NCBI GenBank assembly: GCA_030428745.1
Contig: JAUIEG010000092.1
Location: 1-8,548 of the forward strand
DNA: 8,548 nucleotides
Origin: Alphaproteobacteria bacterium
Lineage (GTDB): Bacteria; Pseudomonadota; Alphaproteobacteria; Caulobacterales; Parvularculaceae
Direction of reading: 5' to 3'
This document shows, piece by piece, positions 5,114 through 8,548 of the stretch. Every line of letters starts with the position of its first letter. Position 1 is the first letter of the stretch. The notes under the pieces were generated by a model. That model was given only the letters and a program-made list of their open reading frames with translations. It ran no database searches and had not been told where the DNA came from. Both the position numbers and the translations under genes were made by a program.

Positions 5114-5511
5114 CGCGCCACGACGGGCGGCGCCCCATGGGGGTCGTCCCCCTTGCGCCCGGGCGTCATATCTCTGACGAAGGCGAGACCCGCCTCGATA
5201 TCGTGCTGCCAAGCCACCCGAGCTTTTTTGGTGACGCCGGTCTGGTCAAAACGCAGTATCACCACCGGCGGCAGGGGCTGCATCCCTTCGAGATGCACAT
5301 AGGCGCCGCCATCGCTCACATTGCGAATCACACAGCGCACCTGGTCGGTTTTTGAGACGTAAATCTTGCCCGGCCGGAAGACAGCCTCGCGCTTTTCCCG
5401 CTCCGGGGGGCCGCGCCTCTTTGGTTGCGGAATGCGGGCGTCCGTCACCGTTGGCGCCGCGCTATTAATCGCCGCCAGCCGTTCCGAGAGCCGATTGTTC
5501 TTCTTCCGCAT
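5110..5511 (-). CDS. PilZ-domain protein
   Basis: A 133-residue protein: a basic, probably disordered N-terminus (MRKKNNRLSERL, then Pro-rich to about 36) followed by a PilZ-like beta-barrel from about residue 37 to 113. The second PilZ motif, NxSxxG, is clear as NVSDGG at 64-69, followed by the expected alternating strands (VVILRFD, KKARVAWQ, AGLAFV). The first motif, RxxxR, is not exact: arginines stand at 38, 41 and 46. Cyclic-di-GMP binding is therefore uncertain. I chose the ATG at 5511 (GGAAGA just upstream) over a TTG at 5580; the extra residues look non-protein-like. Its stop (5110-5112) overlaps the second stop of the SDR remnant. Confidence 0.75.
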   Translation of the reverse strand: MRKKNNRLSERLAAINSAAPTVTDARIPQPKRRGPPEREKREAVFRPGKIYVSKTDQVRCVIRNVSDGGAYVHLEGMQPLPPVVILRFDQTGVTKKARVAWQHDIEAGLAFVRDMTPGRKGDDPHGAPPVVAR

Positions 5512-5704
5512 TGGTCTTCCATTCACGCGCGTATAGGCTCCCCCCGAATCCGCGCACCGGCGACCATAGCACACTCCCAAAGGGCGAGCGTTAACAGGGG
5601 ATTGATATTTCGTAAGCCGCCTTCTGCGTCTCCGCGCCGCCGGGCGTGCTATTTTCTGGGTCTGCAGCCTAGCTTTTTCGCTTTCCCGGCCCCATTTTGC
5701 GCCA
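5512..5704. promoter_or_regulatory. divergent intergenic region between PilZ and ABC exporter genes
   Basis: The 193 bases must carry promoters for both flanking genes. Candidate -10-like elements are TATTTT at 5650-5655 for the exporter and, read on the minus strand, TATGGT (around 5562-5567) or TATACG (around 5530-5535) for the PilZ gene. None has a convincing -35 partner, so I name no promoter with confidence. No small gene was found here. Confidence 0.3.
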
Positions 5705-7543
5705 ATGCCCCCCGATTATGATCAGGAATTTAATTCAGCGCCGGCGCCTTTTGGGCGGTCAATTGCGCGCATGTTCAAGGTGTTGCTGCGGCCTGAGCTC
5801 GCCAAGTGGCGGTTCCGGATCCTGCTCGCTTTTCTCCTCACGGTCGTTTCGAAGGGCCTGGCCGTCATCGCACCCGTCTTCATGGGCAATGGCGTCAACC
5901 GCCTGATTGACGGAGAGTCGGCGGGGGCGGGGCTGTCCTTCGCCATGTTCTTTATTCTGTTTGCGGGCGCGCGCTTTGCCGCGAATGGACTTCCCTATGT
6001 GCGGGACGGATTTTTCTCGCCGGTGACCCAGGACGCCCAGCGTCTCCTTGCGGTTGATGCTTTCCGTCACGCGCAACATCTCGACATGCAGTTTCACCTG
6101 ACCCGCCGCTCGGGCGCCTTGAACCGGATCATCGAGCGAGGCGCCGGGGCTATGGACTATCTGTTCCGGTTTCTCGCCTTCAATATCGGTCCGACGATTG
6201 TGGAGCTTGGTTTTGCAGCCGTCGTGCTCGCCGTTTTTTACGGCATTCAGTTTTCGCTCACCGCGATTGTTGTGATCGTCGTCTATTCCGCCTTCACCAT
6301 TGTTGTGACGGAATGGCGCAACAAACAGCGCCGGGCCATGAACGAAGCGGACACACGCCTTCGCGGGATCGCCCTCGACACGCTGGCGAATTTTGAAACG
6401 GTGAAAGCCTTCGCCGCCGAAGACCGGGAAGCGGCGCGTTATGACGGCGCGCAGCAGGAATACAATGATCACATGGTGAAGGTTCAGCAGTCCTTGTCGG
6501 TATTGAACGCAGGGCAAGAGCTGATCATGACGGGCGGGCTGCTCGCGGCGGTGCTGTTGGCCGGGTATGGCGCCGTCAACGGAGATATGAAAGCCGGCGA
6601 TGTGACAGCGGTCATGCTGATGCTCCTGAACATCTATCGTCCGCTCAATATTCTCGGCTGGGCCTGGCGTGAGATTAAGCAGGGATCCGTTGATATCGAA
6701 AAACTCTTCGCCCTGATGGACCGGAAACCCGAAGTCGCTGACGCCGCCGGCGCGATTCAGTTCAAGGCCCGGACCGGCGATGTCGTCTTCGATCATGTCG
6801 CGTTCGCCCATGAAGGCCGCGCGAGCGGATTGAAAGACGTTTCCTTCACCGTGCCGGGCGGCGCCTTTGTCGGCGTTGTCGGTCCTTCCGGCGCAGGCAA
6901 ATCCACCGTGTTGAAACTTCTTTTCCGGTTCTACGATCCGGCGTCGGGCCGCATTCGCGTCGACGGTCAGGATATTCGCGATGTCTCGCAGCAAAGTTTG
7001 CGCGATGCGCTAGGCCTCGTGCCGCAAGAGGTGGTTCTCTTTAATGACACGCTGCGTTTCAATCTGGCCTATGCGCGCCTTGAGGCCAGCGATGAAGAGA
7101 TCATGGCGGCGGCGGACCGTGCGCAGCTTCGCAGTTTCATCGAAAGCCTGCCGGCGGGCCTCGACACCAGGGTGGGCGAACGCGGTCTGAAACTCTCAGG
7201 CGGTGAGAAACAACGGGTTGGCGTCGCCCGCGCCATTCTCCTCGATCCGGCGATCCTGATTCTGGATGAGGCGACGTCGTCGCTCGATTCAACAACTGAA
7301 CAGGAAGTGCAGGATGCGTTGAAAGAGGCGGCCCGGGGGCGCACGACAATTGCGGTGGCGCACCGCCTGTCGACCATCGCCGGCGCCGACAAGATCCTTG
7401 TTTTTGACAATGGCGAGATTGTCGAGCAGGGGCGTCATCAGGAATTGATTACAAAGGGCGGGCTTTATGCGTCGCTGTGGCGCCGCCAAAGCCAGACTGG
7501 CGACGGCGTTGATGAGGCCGTCCTGCAAATGGCGGAAATTTAG
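5705..7543 (+). CDS. Atm1-type ABC half-transporter (permease and ATPase fused)
   Basis: A 612-residue inner-membrane exporter: a six-helix transmembrane domain (about 35-320) followed by a nucleotide-binding domain. ATPase motifs are complete: Walker A GPSGAGKST (393-401), Q-loop Gln441, signature LSGGEKQ (497-503), Walker B ILILDE (517-522), and the switch His553. The membrane domain carries Atm1/ABCB7-type hallmarks: RRAMNEADTRLRGIALDTL (209-227), NFETVKAF (229-236), NAGQELI (268-274) and PLNILGWAWREIKQ (313-326). These belong to the family that exports glutathione-linked compounds and is tied to Fe-S supply or heavy-metal tolerance; the bacterial homologue from Novosphingobium has a similar length. 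The active unit would be a homodimer. The ATG at 5705 lacks a clear ribosome-binding site; an internal ATG at 5771 is the alternative. The stop overlaps that of the opposing kinase gene. Confidence 0.92.
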   Translation: MPPDYDQEFNSAPAPFGRSIARMFKVLLRPELAKWRFRILLAFLLTVVSKGLAVIAPVFMGNGVNRLIDGESAGAGLSFAMFFILFAGARFAANGLPYVRDGFFSPVTQDAQRLLAVDAFRHAQHLDMQFHLTRRSGALNRIIERGAGAMDYLFRFLAFNIGPTIVELGFAAVVLAVFYGIQFSLTAIVVIVVYSAFTIVVTEWRNKQRRAMNEADTRLRGIALDTLANFETVKAFAAEDREAARYDGAQQEYNDHMVKVQQSLSVLNAGQELIMTGGLLAAVLLAGYGAVNGDMKAGDVTAVMLMLLNIYRPLNILGWAWREIKQGSVDIEKLFALMDRKPEVADAAGAIQFKARTGDVVFDHVAFAHEGRASGLKDVSFTVPGGAFVGVVGPSGAGKSTVLKLLFRFYDPASGRIRVDGQDIRDVSQQSLRDALGLVPQEVVLFNDTLRFNLAYARLEASDEEIMAAADRAQLRSFIESLPAGLDTRVGERGLKLSGGEKQRVGVARAILLDPAILILDEATSSLDSTTEQEVQDALKEAARGRTTIAVAHRLSTIAGADKILVFDNGEIVEQGRHQELITKGGLYASLWRRQSQTGDGVDEAVLQMAEI

Positions 7544-8548
7544 GCGCTGGCGCTCGACTCGCCGCGCCCGATCGTCCACCGGCTCATCACCTCCATGAGC
7601 GCATCCTGTTTCACCGGCTTGGGCAGATAGTCGTCCATGCCGGCGTCGATGCAGCGCTTACGATCTTCGCGCAGCGCGTGCGCCGTTACGCCGATGATGG
7701 GTGTGTGAACGCCTGTTTCTTCCTGGAGTTTGCGGATATGGCCAGTGGCCTCGGCGCCGTCCATCTCCGGCATGGACATGTCCATCAGGACGATGTCCGG
7801 TTTGTTGTCCCCATAGGCGTCCACGGCGAGTTTGCCGTTGGAGGCGATGGCGACATCACAGCAAAGTTTTTGCAGCATCGCCTTGATCACCATCTGGTTG
7901 ACGATGTTGTCTTCCGCAACAAGGACCTTGAGCGGCGATCCATCCTCGGTGAACGGACATGCGCCAGCGCTGGGCGCATCCTTAAGTTTTTCTGCTTTGG
8001 AGTGCAGCTGCGCCACGGCGCCGTCATTCAGCGCCGTCAGGATCGCGTCAAGCAGCATGGAAGAGCGCGCCGGCTTGACGAGATAAGCGGAGAACAGATC
8101 TCCGCCGAGGCCGGCCGGATCGCCCTTGCGCCCCGCGGAGGTCAACAGCACCAGCGGCGTCGCCGCAAGCGCCGGGTCTCTTTTGATGATCTGCGCAAGT
8201 TCAACGCCGTCAGCGCCGGGCATCTGAAAATCGAGAATGCCGATGGCGTAGGCTTCGCCTTTTGCCTTCGCGTTGCGAAAGGCAACCAGGGCGTCTTCTG
8301 CGCTTTCGACAGCGTCTGCTTCAAGCCCCCAGGAAGCAAGCTGTTCTTTCAAAATAGTGCGGTTGACTTCGTTGTCGTCGACAATCACGGCGCGTTTGCC
8401 CGAAAAAGTAGCGTCGGTAGTGACGATTTTCATCGGCGTACTGTCATCAATTGCGAGCGGCAGACGAACGCGGAAGGTCGATCCTTTGCCAATCTCGCTT
8501 TCCAGAGAGATTTCGCCGCCCATGGCCTCGATCATTTTCTGGCTGATC
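7540..8548 (-). CDS. hybrid sensor histidine kinase, C-terminal part with two receiver domains (5' end outside window)
   Basis: The frame is open to the right edge, so the N-terminal sensor, dimerisation and most of the ATP-binding domain lie beyond it. The visible part begins with the end of the HATPase domain (MGGEISLESEIGKGSTFRVRLPL; G2-box glycines). Numbering from the Met at 8535, a first receiver domain spans about 47-170, with acidic Asp53/54, phospho-acceptor Asp102 in LDFQMPGADG, Thr132 and Lys154. A linker leads to a second receiver at about 203-320, with Glu208/Asp209, phospho-acceptor Asp252 in LMDMSMPEMDG, Thr284 and Lys306. Both receivers look functional. No Hpt domain follows, so a separate phosphotransfer protein would be needed for onward relay. 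The TAA (7540-7542) overlaps the TAG of the exporter gene. Signal and target unknown. Confidence 0.93.
   Translation of the reverse strand, partial: ISQKMIEAMGGEISLESEIGKGSTFRVRLPLAIDDSTPMKIVTTDATFSGKRAVIVDDNEVNRTILKEQLASWGLEADAVESAEDALVAFRNAKAKGEAYAIGILDFQMPGADGVELAQIIKRDPALAATPLVLLTSAGRKGDPAGLGGDLFSAYLVKPARSSMLLDAILTALNDGAVAQLHSKAEKLKDAPSAGACPFTEDGSPLKVLVAEDNIVNQMVIKAMLQKLCCDVAIASNGKLAVDAYGDNKPDIVLMDMSMPEMDGAEATGHIRKLQEETGVHTPIIGVTAHALREDRKRCIDAGMDDYLPKPVKQDALMEVMSRWTIGRGESSASA

Noticed and set aside
5759..6994. Minus-strand open frame of 411 codons inside the ABC exporter gene
   Set aside because: The + strand has complete ABC motifs; the antisense translation is His/Arg/Gly-rich without any motif.

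Overview
The window looks like a chromosomal segment of a GC-rich alphaproteobacterium. The evidence is high GC with G/C-ending codons, PAS_5-type proteins (a largely alphaproteobacterial family), an Atm1-type ABC exporter, an alphaproteobacterial-style PilZ protein, and an encapsulated-ferritin homologue that aligns well with what I recall of the Rhodospirillum rubrum protein. I did not assign a genus. I see no phage, insertion sequence, CRISPR array, tRNA or rRNA.

Layout: (1) 1-1013 holds two tandem PAS_5-type paralogues on the + strand, the first cut by the window edge. (2) 1014-1588 holds a structured, leader-like region with a 10-codon open frame rich in Trp codons (M-W-W-F-W-R-R-R-E-D), then a gene for an encapsulated-ferritin-like (EncFtn) iron-oxidising protein. 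No encapsulin shell gene is next to it and the protein has no recognisable shell-targeting tail. (3) 1585-2397 (minus) encodes an unknown three-pass membrane protein with a four-cysteine, probably periplasmic domain. It converges on the EncFtn gene so tightly that the stop codons overlap. (4) 2611-5028 (+) is a compact operon: DedA/VTT membrane protein, small two-helix membrane protein, 3-hydroxyisobutyryl-CoA hydrolase (valine catabolism) and EVE-domain protein, the last three genes joined by overlapping ends. It ends in the decayed start of a short-chain dehydrogenase gene (5042-5113). (5) 5110-5511 (minus) is a PilZ-domain protein. (6) 5705-7543 (+) is an Atm1-type ABC half-transporter. (7) 7540-8548 (minus) is the C-terminal part of a hybrid sensor histidine kinase with two receiver domains, cut by the right edge.

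Most of the window is ordinary. The part most worth attention is 1068-1588. A ribosome-binding site, a tiny Trp-rich peptide and a series of alternative hairpins resemble a tryptophan attenuator, yet the next gene is a ferritin-like protein rather than a tryptophan-biosynthesis gene. That ferritin-like protein keeps its metal ligands but lacks the tail and the neighbour that would place it in an encapsulin nanocompartment. Three convergent gene pairs share stop-codon bases, so this genome is very compact at gene ends.
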